Positions 11,064 through 27,629 of a stretch of 64,000 bases of DNA are shown one piece after another (positions within the stretch are counted from its first letter, which is position 1; each line of letters starts with the position of its first letter). A program made the translations under genes and the position numbers. This DNA is from Erpobdella octoculata. Its lineage: Eukaryota > Annelida > Clitellata > Hirudinida > Erpobdellidae. Below the pieces are notes generated by a model that had not been told where the DNA came from, made no database searches, and saw only the letters and a program-made list of their open reading frames with translations. The stretch is from contig OZ022243.1 of the NCBI GenBank assembly GCA_963978895.1, positions 4,127,455 through 4,191,454 on the forward strand, read 5' to 3'.

Positions 11064-12004
11064 TTGTGAGTATGTCTGTCTGTCTTTCATAGAAATCTGA
11101 ACCGCTGGAGCGATCTTGATTATGTTTCATTATTTTTTACTGCTTCAATTTTTTTAAATCTAAAAACGGAAAAATGTATTTTTAAATTTTAAGTTTTAAA
11201 AAAATTTTTAAAACGGAATAATGTACTTTTAAATTTTGAGTTTTAAAAAAATTTAAAAACGGAATAATATATTTAATGTCACCCATCGAAGTACTAACCG
11301 AGCTCAACGTTGCTTAACTTCGTTGATCGGACGACGCGGTGTTTTCAAAAACAACATTTGCGCTGAAATAACAAACAAATTACATACAAACAAACAACGT
11401 TGCAAGTTAATATAAGCCTTGTAAAAATAGTCTTCAAAGCGTTATAAGTTTAACTTTTTTTACTAACATCAAACTGATTGCAATGAGTCCTGGCATTTTC
11501 CCAATTCCACGCTCCAATTTCAAGTTTGTAACAACTTCCAGCCAATGGCAAATAAATGAATCCATTGCTGCAGATGTCTTCAACTACAACACTTAGTTTT
11601 TAATTTATCATATTAAATGGATGATGTTAAGCATTATTTGTTGACCCGTATTAATAATATGTTAATATTAGCTAGTTAAAGTTACCTGTTTGTTGATATG
11701 TCTTGCAACTGCTCTGATTGGACCGCACTGCACTTATATGATCCCATGTTGTTAGAAGTTCACACTGCTTTGTAACGTCATCGTACTGAAATCTAACGCA
11801 TATAAAATCTTTCTTGGACAGACAGAGATGAGCACAAGATAAAGAAGATCTTGCTAGTAAAATTTGATTCTTTCCACTGACAACGCAAAATAAAGGATTC
11901 CCATTCTTAGTTTTGAATCTGCGTTCACGTTGAGTGTCTTCTTTAGCAAATAATAAAGGAAGAAGAGACGCTACAGTGAACAACCATACACATAAAAGCT
12001 CCAT
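6605..12004 (-). CDS. secreted PAN plus C-type lectin (unit 2, complete)
   Basis: Three exons, 12004-11686, 11583-11464 and 6879-6605, give 237 codons with consistent phases (1, 1). Residues 1-20 are a signal peptide (MELLCVWLF start). A PAN/apple-like Cys-rich region covers about 30-105. The C-type lectin domain covers about 110-233, with CYKL, WNWENA, WIGG (165-168), QPD (200-202), WNN (218-220) and the final Cys pattern to residue 231. QPD is the loop motif of galactose-type C-type lectins, so galactose preference is inferred, not shown. WNN replaces the usual WND calcium motif. The 4.6-kb second intron holds Copia, LINE, MITE, Penelope-like and 5S-derived insertions. The stop codon lies inside GAATAAAATTG, so an AATAAA signal overlaps it. 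A paralogue lies at 15430-21921. Confidence 0.8.
7590..7770. mobile_element. internally deleted hAT composite, unit 2
   Basis: CAGGGGTGCAGC at 7599 joins directly to a GGGTCGGGT-type region and ends in CCATGGACAACTCTCACC near 7762. The unit-3 copy (18196-18760) keeps about 430 bp in between, including a transposase remnant, so this copy has lost its middle. The element lies in intron 2 of the unit-2 lectin. Confidence 0.6.
7880..9335 (-). pseudogene. degenerate Copia retrotransposon remnant, unit 2
   Basis: On the minus strand, broken frames read in order as Copia gag (CLYDDVHEDRAYNLC, then YKINENDDVVS), a spoiled CCHC zinc knuckle region, the protease area (SATCHLTF where DSGATCH is expected), a pre-integrase block (DALQLYHKQMGHQ), and the linker before reverse transcriptase (8217-7885, the longest surviving frame). 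Stops and frameshifts are numerous, and no reverse transcriptase or LTRs were seen. The same remnant at the same place in unit 3 shows insertion before the duplication. Confidence 0.65.
9345..9600 (-). mobile_element. LINE 3' end, unit 2
   Basis: The minus strand encodes, with frameshifts, the C-terminal block of a CR1-like LINE (HSFAKR, LWNSL-like, SRGLKTYLFN). The tail is an altered GCGCTATATAAA plus GATTGATTGA. The intact version is at 60700-61003. Confidence 0.65.
9738..9874. mobile_element. MITE with terminal inverted repeats, unit 2 only
   Basis: Both ends are inverted copies of roughly 33 bp, with landmarks CTATCAAAAG, GCGAAAAC and AAGGGCGAAA. The centre repeats AAAAGGGCGAA-type units. 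The paralogous site in unit 3 (about 20715) reads straight through without it, so this is an insertion after the duplication. Confidence 0.8.
9994..11020 (+). mobile_element. 5'-truncated Penelope-like retroelement with GIY-YIG domain
   Basis: An open frame from 9993 (first likely start GTG at 10008) to 10706 encodes a GIY-YIG endonuclease. It has VVYHFKC, DTYIGHTTTTLSRRLTKH, EALYIL and RPAINKQF, then an acidic tail of about 60 residues ending in QRKRKN. YIG-T, R, H, E and N occur in the order typical of Penelope-like elements. The reverse transcriptase part is missing because the 5' side stops at a TA run. The 3' non-coding part contains a hammerhead-type ribozyme motif (10840-10881). It is absent from unit 3. 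Confidence 0.8.
10834..10894 (+). ncRNA. hammerhead ribozyme motif in Penelope-like 3' region
   Basis: The core CTGAGGA (10844-10850) and GAAA (10865-10868) are present. Helix I is GACC/GGTC (10840-10843 with 10878-10881), and an outer ACTTTT/AAAAGT pair (10834-10839 with 10889-10894) lies beyond a 7-base bulge. Helix II is GGCT/AGCT (10852-10855 with 10861-10864), with one extra T at 10851. Helix III is ACG/CGT (10868-10870 with 10874-10876), followed by C10877, giving a GUC cleavage triplet. Penelope-like elements are known to carry hammerhead motifs. The extra T and the 3-base loop of helix III are non-ideal. Confidence 0.65.
11022..11060. repeat. TA microsatellite at the 3' junction of the Penelope-like element
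   Basis: A TA run lies on both sides of the element (9976-9992 and here). The corresponding uninterrupted run in unit 3 is 20891-21026. Just to the right, TGTCTGTCTGTCTTTCATAG begins a Helitron-type segment also found at 47845. Confidence 0.85.
11278..11348 (-). rRNA. 5S rRNA-derived fragment, unit 2
   Basis: The minus strand reads as the internal part of 5S rRNA from TTGAAAACACCG through GTCCGATCAACGAAG, TTAAGCAACGTTGAGC and GGTTAGTACTTCGATGGG to TGAC, about 71 bases. The 5' and 3' ends of a normal 5S gene (about 120 bases) are missing. It covers most of the internal promoter (box A, intermediate element, box C). It is a pseudogene or the head of a 5S-derived SINE, in intron 2 of the lectin. 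Confidence 0.8.
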
Positions 12005-12054
12005 GTCTGTAAGAACCGTTGTGTAATTCCGTTTATTCTTATATATGCTACATG

Positions 12055-12058
<4 letters not shown>

Positions 12059-12120
<62 letters not shown>
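12059..12120. repeat. TA microsatellite
   Basis: This run lies just upstream of the unit-2 lectin start codon (12004), like the run at 1664-1711 in unit 1. Confidence 0.9.
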
Positions 12121-12127
<7 letters not shown>

Positions 12128-12304
12128 CGCCTTGCTTTGCGACCCAGTATCAAGCATGGATTAAAGAGGAGGGAAAGATAAAATGATCAAATCTCGATTC
12201 GCGACTGGTATTTCCTACATACTGCTATTTGAGTCTTAAAATACCTGGTGTAAAGGACTATGAACTATTAAAGATATCAACATACATAATTTCGGATGTC
12301 GGTG

Positions 12305-12599
12305 TGTATGTATGTATGCATGTATGTATGTATGTATGTATGTATGTATGTATGTATGTATGTATGTATGTATGTATGTATGTATGTATGTATGTATGTA
12401 TGTATGTATGTATGTATGTATGTATGTATGTATGTATGTATGTATGTATGTATGTATGTATGTATGTATGTATGTATGTATGTATGTATGTATGTATGTA
12501 TGTATGTATGTATGTATGTATGTATGTATGTATGTATGTATGTATGTATGTATGTATGTATGTATGTATGTATGTATGTATGTATGTATGTATGTATGT
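12305..12599. repeat. TATG microsatellite, about 74 copies
   Basis: This is a nearly pure tetranucleotide array, about 295 bp. Apparent long frames through it (Met-Tyr-Val-Cys on plus, Ile-His-Thr-Tyr on minus) are repeat artefacts. The paralogous site in unit 1 (about 2025-2046) has only a few units, and unit 3 has about 258. Confidence 0.95.
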
Positions 12600-13795
12600 T
12601 ATAACAGTGTAACCATGCTAGGAGCTCTAGAATTTCAAAATTATATATAAGGCAATTTAAAAAACTGTCTCTGGTATATCTATAATCCAGAACTTGAAAA
12701 TAACATTGGATTGAACTAAAAAAAAATTGTATGATAAATGTGTTTTTTTGGAAATATTTATGAGCTCATTAGTCATCACATTCGGATTATAAAATTTGAA
12801 GGACAAAATTTTTATAACTCAAATAAATAATTAATTGTAATAATTGTTTGCATACAATTTGCAAGTAAAAGTCATAGAAATTTTTTTAGAAAGAGTGAGA
12901 AAATAACGTAACCAAAAGTGCTACGAAGTCAAACCTGCAATATTTCCTAACACTTATTGTTGTTTTTTATAATAGTTTTCTCCTCTCAGAGTTGTCATTG
13001 CTTTGAAGCATTATTAATTCGCTCTTATGATCTTTCGCTTTTTTGAACTGTAATTTTGTTAAATAACACCCAATAATAAGTACAGGTGTGCTGGTAAAAC
13101 GCGAATTGGAAGAAACAAAAGAAAAACTAAATGTACTCTTAAAATCCAATCCTGCATCAAAGACAAAAAGTAAAATTGTGGATTTTAACAAACTATCTAC
13201 TTTGCTGGTCTGAGAACATGTTATTGCTTATAAGACTGTCATCGAAACGAAAGTGCGTCTATCTAGGAAAAGGAATTGAACTTCTACAAACTGCCATTTA
13301 CAGTTGTTTGTATTTTCGAAATTTTGACTGTTTCCATAAATTTTTAATTTAATGAATGATTTTTAATAAAAACACAGTTTTGCAGTGATTGATTATGATG
13401 TTTTTTATTTGCGGTTTATGGTTTCAATTTTGTTTTTGATTATACCCAAAAATTAGTTAAATAACATTTTTTAATTTTTCTATTTTTTTATTATTTATAT
13501 CCATGGAGAGTTAGTACATTTCATTTTTACTAAATGGAAAATCATCAATCAGCGAATAACTTTTTTCTCATGATTTCATTGGCGTGAACAAGTTAACAAA
13601 TCTGCAGAAGACATCATAATGAAGAAACACTGGAAGCCGCAGAAACAAACGAAAATCTTTCAGTTCTCTTTAGTGAACCTGTAAATTAAATCAACAAAAA
13701 TGTGTCATTTATTTCTATTCTGCTATGGCTAGGTGTTCTAATTAATTTATTGGTTTCACTATTGATACTATTATCATCATCATAATAAATATACA
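12600..13795. other. unit-2 intergenic segment
   Basis: No gene recognised. It is homologous to 23082-24150 in unit 3 and in part to 4170-4910 in unit 1. Confidence 0.6.
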
Positions 13796-13799
13796 TAAT

Positions 13800-13942
13800 T
13801 TCCAATGTATTTGTGTATGTATGTATGTATATGAATGTATGTATGTATGTACGTATGTACCTATCTACTTATGTATGTATGTATGTATGTATGCATGTAC
13901 GTGCGTACGTATGTGTATGTATGTATGTGTATGTATGTTATA
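13800..13942. repeat. impure TATG/ACGT-type simple repeat
   Basis: Mixed GTATGTATGT, ACGTATGTAC and GTGTATG units end at the landmark TATAACTTCGCGAAACGCTG. Confidence 0.85.
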
Positions 13943-14190
13943 ACTTCGCGAAACGCTGTTACGTATCGTTTTAATTGCAAAATAACAAATGATATTTAAA
14001 AAATCCGCCATTTTAGACGGGCTATCTCTATTTATATAATTATTATCACTGTTGTTTTTCATCATCATCATCACTACCACAACAGTTTTTTAAATCTGAT
14101 CATAAAACACTTTTATTGAAAAATGCTCCTTCACAATGCGTCAAAATCGGAAAAGTTTTCTTTGAAAAAATTTTTTAATTAAGTTTTTTT

Positions 14191-14560
14191 TTATATATAT
14201 ATAAAATGAATGTTTGTGTGTGTTATTTATGCATTGCTACACCATTCATCCGATCGTAATGAAATTTTCACACAACATTGAAAGTCAGTAGAGGGAGGTT
14301 TTTGTAAAAAAAAATGATATCGGTCACAATGCGAACGGGAGCGGAAACTGGAGAATAAGCGGAAATGAAAACAGAAAAGCAAGCGGGAACAAAGAAAGAC
14401 CAGGAGCGGAAGAGCGAGCGGGAAAGTAAGAGGAAGCAGAAAAGCAAAAAAAAGAGAGCGATCGGGAATGGGAAAACAAGCGGTGAAGCAAAAGAGAAAA
14501 ACAATAAAAAACACCTCTAAGACCTTGGGCAATGTCGGGTTACACCGTTAGTATAGTTGT
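14191..14560 (+). mobile_element. Helitron-like element A, unit 3
   Basis: This is the paralogue of 5189-5568, with the same TATATA start, GCTACACCATTCATCCGATC block and GAGCGGGA-rich middle. Confidence 0.6.
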
Positions 14561-14565
14561 ATAAA

Positions 14566-14811
14566 ATTTTATAGTTGTAAAATTTTATACAACCTTGAGA
14601 GAGTCAACGGGGAAAGGTTGTTGTTAAAAAAATTGAAATCGGTCATAAAATAAGCGGAGCAAAAGAGCGAGCGGAAACGGAAACTGTAAAATGAGTGAGA
14701 ACGGTAAAGCAACCGGGAGCGGGGTAGCAAGCAAAGAAGGAACCGGAGCAAAAAAGAAAATCGATAGAAAAACCTCTAAACACCCCGGGCAACGCCGGGT
14801 ACTCTACTAGT
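14566..14811 (+). mobile_element. Helitron-like element B, unit 3 (5' deleted)
   Basis: The 3' hairpin CCCGG-GCAACG-CCGGG and terminal CTAGT (14807-14811) match element B of unit 2. The 5' start with the CATTCATCC block has been lost. Confidence 0.65.
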
Positions 14812-15429
14812 AATCGCATAAAAATGCCATATACACAGCTTTATCTTACTATATTAAAAGCATAAATGTGGATGAAGATTTTCATTAATTATTAAGGGTT
14901 TTATATGCAGATAGGCTCAAGTAACTTTTATTTCTATGTTGTTCTGTTTTCATGTTGACCTCAAAAAAATGATTAATTGAATCACTTTGATTTTTTTACT
15001 CGTAGCTGATATCCAGAGTATTTAGTATTTAGTATTGCTGAGTATTTAGAACAAATAATAATTTTGGTGCTTGGACAGCCGGCTTATTATCGATAACATA
15101 GGTTGTTTATATTTCGTTATATTTTTATAAATACATCTGTATAAGCAGCTTTATATGCGTTTACTTATAAAAATAGGTCTGTTAAAAATCACATATCTAT
15201 TGTATTAAATTATCTGAAAGTAACAATATACCACTAAAGCGACTTTATTGAATAAAATATTACTAAATTTCAAATAAAAATATTTAAAGCTGTTTTATAT
15301 TTCTTGTAAAAGTCCAAATCCACTAGTTTTTTTTTTACCAAATAGCTCATTGTTTTAAAATGGCACATAATGTTACGTAAAAATTAAAACAAGATTATTT
15401 TTAGTGCCTGCTCTGCCTAATATTCAATT

Positions 15430-21921
<6,492 letters not shown>

Positions 21922-22046
21922 GTCGGTAAGAACCGTTGTGTAATTCCGTTTATTCTTATATATGCTACATGCTTATATATATATATATGGTGTAAAGGAC
22001 TATGAACTATTAAAGATATCAACATACATAATTTCGGATGTCGGTG

Positions 22047-23081
22047 TGTATGTATGTATGTATGTATGTATGTATGTATGTATGTATGTAGGTATGTATG
22101 TATGTATGTATGTATGTATGTATGTATGTATGTATGTATGTATGTATGTATGTATGTATGTATGTATGTATGTATGTATGTATGTATGTATGTATGTATG
22201 TATGTATGTATGTATGTATGTATGTATGTATGTATGTATGTATGTATGTATGTATGTATGTATGTATGTATGTATGTATGTATGTATGTATGTATGTATG
22301 TATGTATGTATGTATGTATGTATGTATGTATGTATGTATGTATGTATGTATGTATGTATGTATGTATGTATGTATGTATGTATGTATGTATGTATGTATG
22401 TATGTATGTATGTATGTATGTATGTATGTATGTATGTATGTATGTATGTATGTATGTATGTATGTATGTATGTATGTATGTATGTATGTATGTATGTATG
22501 TATGTATGTATGTATGTTTGTATGTATGTATGTATGTATGTATGTATGTATGTATGTATTTATGTATGTATGTATGTATGTATGTATGTATGTATGTATG
22601 TATGTATGTATGTATGTATGTATGTATGTATGTATGTATGTATGTATGTATGTATGTATGTATGTATGTATGTATGTATGTATGTATGTATGTATGTATG
22701 TATGTATGTATGTATGTATGTATGTATGTATGTATGTATGTATGTATGTATGTATGTATGTATGTATGTATGTATGTATGTATGTATGTATGTATGTATG
22801 TATGTATGTATGTATGTATGTATGTATGTATGTATGTATGTATGTATGTATGTATGTATGTATGTATGTATGTATGTATGTATGTATGTATGTATGTATG
22901 TATGTATGTATGTATGTATGTATGTATGTATGTATGTATTTATGTATGTATGTATGTATGTATGTATGTATGTATGTATGTATGTATGTATGTATGTATG
23001 TATGTATGTATGTATGTATGTATGTATGTATGTATGTATGTATGTATGTATGTATGTATGTATGTATGTATGTATGTATGT
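22047..23081. repeat. TATG microsatellite, about 258 copies
   Basis: A roughly 1035-bp array upstream of the unit-3 lectin, with five or so single-base interruptions (for example near 22090, 22517, 22560 and 22940). It is not coding. Confidence 0.95.
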
Positions 23082-23084
23082 TAT

Positions 23085-24160
23085 AACAGTGTAACCATGC
23101 TAGGAGCTTTAGAATTTCAAAATTATATATAAGGTAATTTAAAAAACTGTCTCTAGTATATCTATAATCCAGAACTTGAAAATAACATTGGATTGAACTA
23201 AAAAAATTGTATGATAAATGTGTTTTTTTGGAAATATTTATGAGCTCATTAGTCATTACATTCGGATTATAAAAGTTGAAGGGCAAAATTTTTATAAGTC
23301 AAATAAATAATTAATTGTAATAATTGTTTGCATACAATTTGCAAGTAAAAGTCATAGAAATGTTTTTAGAAAGAGTGAGAAAATAACGTAACCAAAAGTG
23401 CTACGAAGTCAAACCTGCAATATTTCCTAACACTTATTGTTGTTTTTTTTATAATAGTTTTCTCCTCTCAGAGTTGTCATTGCTTTGAAGCATTATTAAT
23501 TCGCTCTTATGATCTTTCGCTTTTTTGAACAGTAATTTTAAAAACAAAAAAAAAGAAACAAAAGGAAAACAAAACTATCTACTTTGCTGGTCTGAGAGCA
23601 TGTTATTGCTTATAAGGCTGTCATCGAAACGAAAGTGCGTCTATCTAGGAAAAGGAATTGAACTTCTACAAGCTGCCATTTACAGTTGTTTGTATTTTCG
23701 AAATTTTGACTGTTTTCATAAATTTTTTATTTAATGAATAATTTTTAATAAAAATACAGTTTTGCAGTGATTGATTATGATGTTTTTTATTTGCGGTTTA
23801 TGGTTTCAATTTTGTTTTTGATTATACCCAAAAATTAGTTAAATAACATTTTTTAATTTTTCTATTTTTTTATTATTTATATCCATGGAGAGTTAGTACA
23901 TTTCATTTTTACTAAATGGAAAATCATCAATCAGCGAATAACTTTTTTCTCATGATTTCATTGGCGTGAACAAGTTAACAAATCTGCAGAAGACATCATA
24001 ATGAAGAAACACTGGAAGCCGCAGAAACAAACGAAAATCTTTCAGTTCTCTTTAGTGAACCTGTAAATTAAATCAACAAAAATGTGTCATTTATTTATAT
24101 TCTGCTATGGCTAGGTGTTCTAATTAATTTATTGGTATCACTATTAATACTATAAAAATT
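23085..24160. other. unit-3 intergenic segment
   Basis: No gene recognised. It matches 12600-13790, with a small deletion near 23545-23575 relative to unit 2. Confidence 0.6.
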
Positions 24161-24184
24161 AAAGTGGATTCATTTTTGAGTGCC

Positions 24185-24773
<589 letters not shown>

Positions 24774-24839
24774 AGTTGTATAAATAGCCCATTTAATGAA
24801 CAAGGTTGCATACAATTGTTCCATACTATTTTTTCAACC

Positions 24840-25060
24840 AAATGTTTTAAAATGTAGTTGTAAAAAACCCATATGATAACCAACTGTTGTATAAAAACCT
24901 ATATTATAGCCAGAAGATATATAAAACCCCCATATGATAACCAATAATTGTATCAAAAACCCATATTATAACCAATTGTTGTATATAACCCCCGTACAAT
25001 AACGAATAATTATATCAAAAACCCATATTGTATGCAATAGTATGGTTGTATGCAATAAAC
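24840..25060. repeat. tandem units of about 40-50 bp
   Basis: Five or so diverged repeats of CCCATATGATAACCAA plus TTGTATAAAAA follow each other. No coding content. Confidence 0.7.
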
Positions 25061-25414
25061 CCACGTGTGCAACGAGTTGTGAGAAGAAAAAGAATGAAGA
25101 AAATTCCAGCCAGAACAATAATAGTGAGGGTGACAAACAAGCCCGGGTGCATTCCTAAGATCCTAGGATCAGGAGGCCCTTCTGTTAAACGAATAAAATC
25201 AAATGAAAATGAATGGATGATTGAAATAATTTAATTAAATGTGATTAAGTGAAACTAGTTGTGGATAAAATGTCAAACCAAAATCTTATTAAATAACTAC
25301 TGTTAAAAGTTATATCTATTAAACTGTTTTATAGCTGTTATGTATATATAAGTTATAAACGTTGATCCTAATAAACTGTTTTAATTATGCAAATGGGATT
25401 GTATGTATGTATGT

Positions 25415-26132
25415 CAGTCCAAAGATATCTTGATATAACAACTGGATAAGAGTTTTCCATGGGTCGGGTCGGGTCAAGAAAACCGGGTCGGATCGGGTCA
25501 GGTTGAGCGAGGTCGAGTCCGGTCAAGTCTTTAATGAACTAAAAAAATGTACCAATTGTATACACTCAAACACACACTCGCATATATACAATCACAGATC
25601 TCCGTTCCCGACTATCAGCTGCAAAAGTAGAATCTTTAGAGATTGTGAGATGGGGAGGGGACTGCAAGCTGGACAATTGCAAAATTTAAATTTTTTTCTA
25701 AATAACCGATTAGAAAAAAAATGAATAAATTTAATAGGTACTGGTAAGGTTGGGTTAAGTCGGGTCGCCAAATTGAAGGATTGTCATCGGTTGGGTCCGA
25801 CCCATATGGGTCGGGTCGGGTCACCAAATTAATATAATAAGCGATAAAACATTAGGGTCGGGTCAAATTTTCAGCGGGTCATGTCGGGTCCTGAAAATTT
25901 GTTCCATGGACACCTCTGAACTGGATCTACAACTTACTCTAGCAGGTCTAAGCAAGTCAGCCAATTATATCATAGTTACATCCAGATTTTTAAAAGTATG
26001 ATATAATTATTGATGTTTTTATAGATTGTTACATCAATTCCTTCATTATAATGATATAATAAGCGGTAAAACATTAGGACTGCTAGAGTAGGTTGTGAAT
26101 CTAATAGTTATATCAAGATATCCTTGCGACAG
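25415..26132. mobile_element. inverted-repeat DNA transposon (outer element)
   Basis: The left end (GATATCTTGATATAAC near 25424-25439, then TACTCTAGCAGG after the nested insertion) is matched inverted at the right end (TGCTAGAGTAGG, then GTTATATCAAGATATC to about 26122). The inverted repeats are about 50 bp and imperfect. No transposase. A hAT-type element is nested in the left arm. Confidence 0.7.
25448..25918. mobile_element. non-autonomous hAT element with 8-bp target duplication
   Basis: It is flanked by AACTGGAT on both sides (25440-25447 and 25919-25926). The left end AAGAGTTTTCCATGGG and the right end (inverted) CAGAGGTGTCCATGGA form the terminal repeats. Subterminal GGGTCGGGTC repeats lie at both sides. 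The 8-bp duplication and CAGAGG-type end are hAT hallmarks. No coding capacity. The same ends and subterminal repeats occur in the composite copies at 18196-18760 and 30235-30965. Confidence 0.85.
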
Positions 26133-26139
26133 TTCAAAA

Positions 26140-26683
26140 GATAAAAAAAATTGAAGAAAATGCATTCCACAGCATTTGTTTCACTATTTTTCTGGCGTTA
26201 TTAAACTTTCACGAATAGGTTCTTATTATACGCTTAGTTTATTTTTTGGCTGGTTTTCATCACAAATAACAGCACGCTTATAAAAAATTAAAACCAAATA
26301 TGAATATGACTCACTGTACGCAAATTCATCTGTAAAAAAATAAATGTTTAGTTTTAAAACTAAAGTATTTTTCTATAGATTTATATAAATAGATGTAATT
26401 GCACTTATTTTGGTTTAAATAACCAAATAAATTTTTTCAAATTTTTCAAATTCAATATTTTTACTCCCAATACGTAACAGATTTTTCTTATCACTTATTT
26501 ATATACCATGTGCACTTAACTCAACACGTCTCATAAAAATGGATGGTTTTGTCAGTTCAAAAAAATGGTTACAATTAAGTATAGAACTTCACTAAACTAC
26601 CGCAACAAATTGGAATCAATCAAACTAGACAGGATCATTAGTCATATTATGACAGTCCGCTAGTTGAAATCAAAATCGTTCTA
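26140..26683. other. no recognised feature
   Basis: AT-rich; I see no exon or repeat that I can support. Confidence 0.5.
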
Positions 26684-27430
26684 TTATTTGAGCATGGAGC
26701 TAAAAACTGTAATTGGAAATTGTAAGAGTGGGATTTTCTTAAGAAAATAGTTTAACTTTATTTTGAGCAACAAGTACCAACCCAAATCAAGCCTACAATA
26801 GATCGTCCCACCAAATTCCTCATTGCTTGTTGTGGTGTTTGGCCAAACCCAGAAAGCATCAACTCCGATGCCATAAACCTTATAAGGCCATCTGTTCAGA
26901 AGCCTGTTGGGTGTTTCAACGTTTTGACTGACAACCATGGGTGAAATCCATGTCGAGTAGTTGTAGCTTTTTCTGTACCAGTCTTCTCCGGGGTCGGATT
27001 CAGTGCAACGCCACCTTTAAATGATTGAATTATGCAAAAAATTGAAACAAAATTAAATTACAGAACAACTATACTTGATTATTGTCAACGAGCTAGCGTG
27101 TATAAATTTTTAATAAAAATGCATCTAATTCTAATTATACATAATGAAAAGACATAAATCTGCAGTAATAATGCATGTAATTCCAACTTAACCTATGATC
27201 GGTTTTATAGAGACCGCTTTTTGACCAGCTCATGAAACCCTTTCTTTCGATGAAGTTATTAGTCGCAGCAGCTTTTTTTGACACTTTGACAGCAATGACT
27301 AGCGTCATCTTTTGAACGTCAATGACATCAGCTTTCTTCCAAGTCAGTCTATTCTGGAGTCGTTCGTGCGAAATCTTCACCTCGTCGATGTACAATGAAG
27401 AAATTCTTCCGTCAGCCGTTACGAGAAATT
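26684..27430 (-). CDS. two exons of an unrecognised secreted-type domain protein
   Basis: Exon 27430-27193 and exon 27014-26684 join in phase (donor GTTAAG, acceptor TTTAAAG). The second exon has WRC, DW, YSTW, GVDAFWVWP and YCR in order. This spacing (W-x-C, W, S-x-W, dA-x-W-I/V-W, YCR) is familiar from invertebrate extracellular domains with a galactose-binding-like fold. That family assignment is from memory of the pattern, not a search. The 5' exons are not identified, and the true 3' end is unsure: the frame continues to a stop at 26684, but the sequence after YCRLDLG looks intron-like. It may be a pseudogene, since no start or signal peptide was found. Confidence 0.5.
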
Positions 27431-27629
27431 CTATTATTTGAAGAAAAAAAACTCCGGAAAATGAGGAAAAAAATTTCAAACTAGAAAAACATGTCCAAAT
27501 CTACGTAAATGTTGATTTTACATTTAGGCTAATCACAACTTGAATGTGAAAAACAGGGAAATTTTTATAAGTCAAGATTATGTTTATATTTTATAATTAC
27601 GAAAATTGAAAACGCAAAGATTGCTAAAA

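Noticed and set aside
22000..23286. Very long open frames with Tyr-Ile-His-Thr or Met-Tyr-Val-Cys repeats
   Set aside because: They are three-frame-open TATG microsatellite on both strands and lack any conserved coding part.
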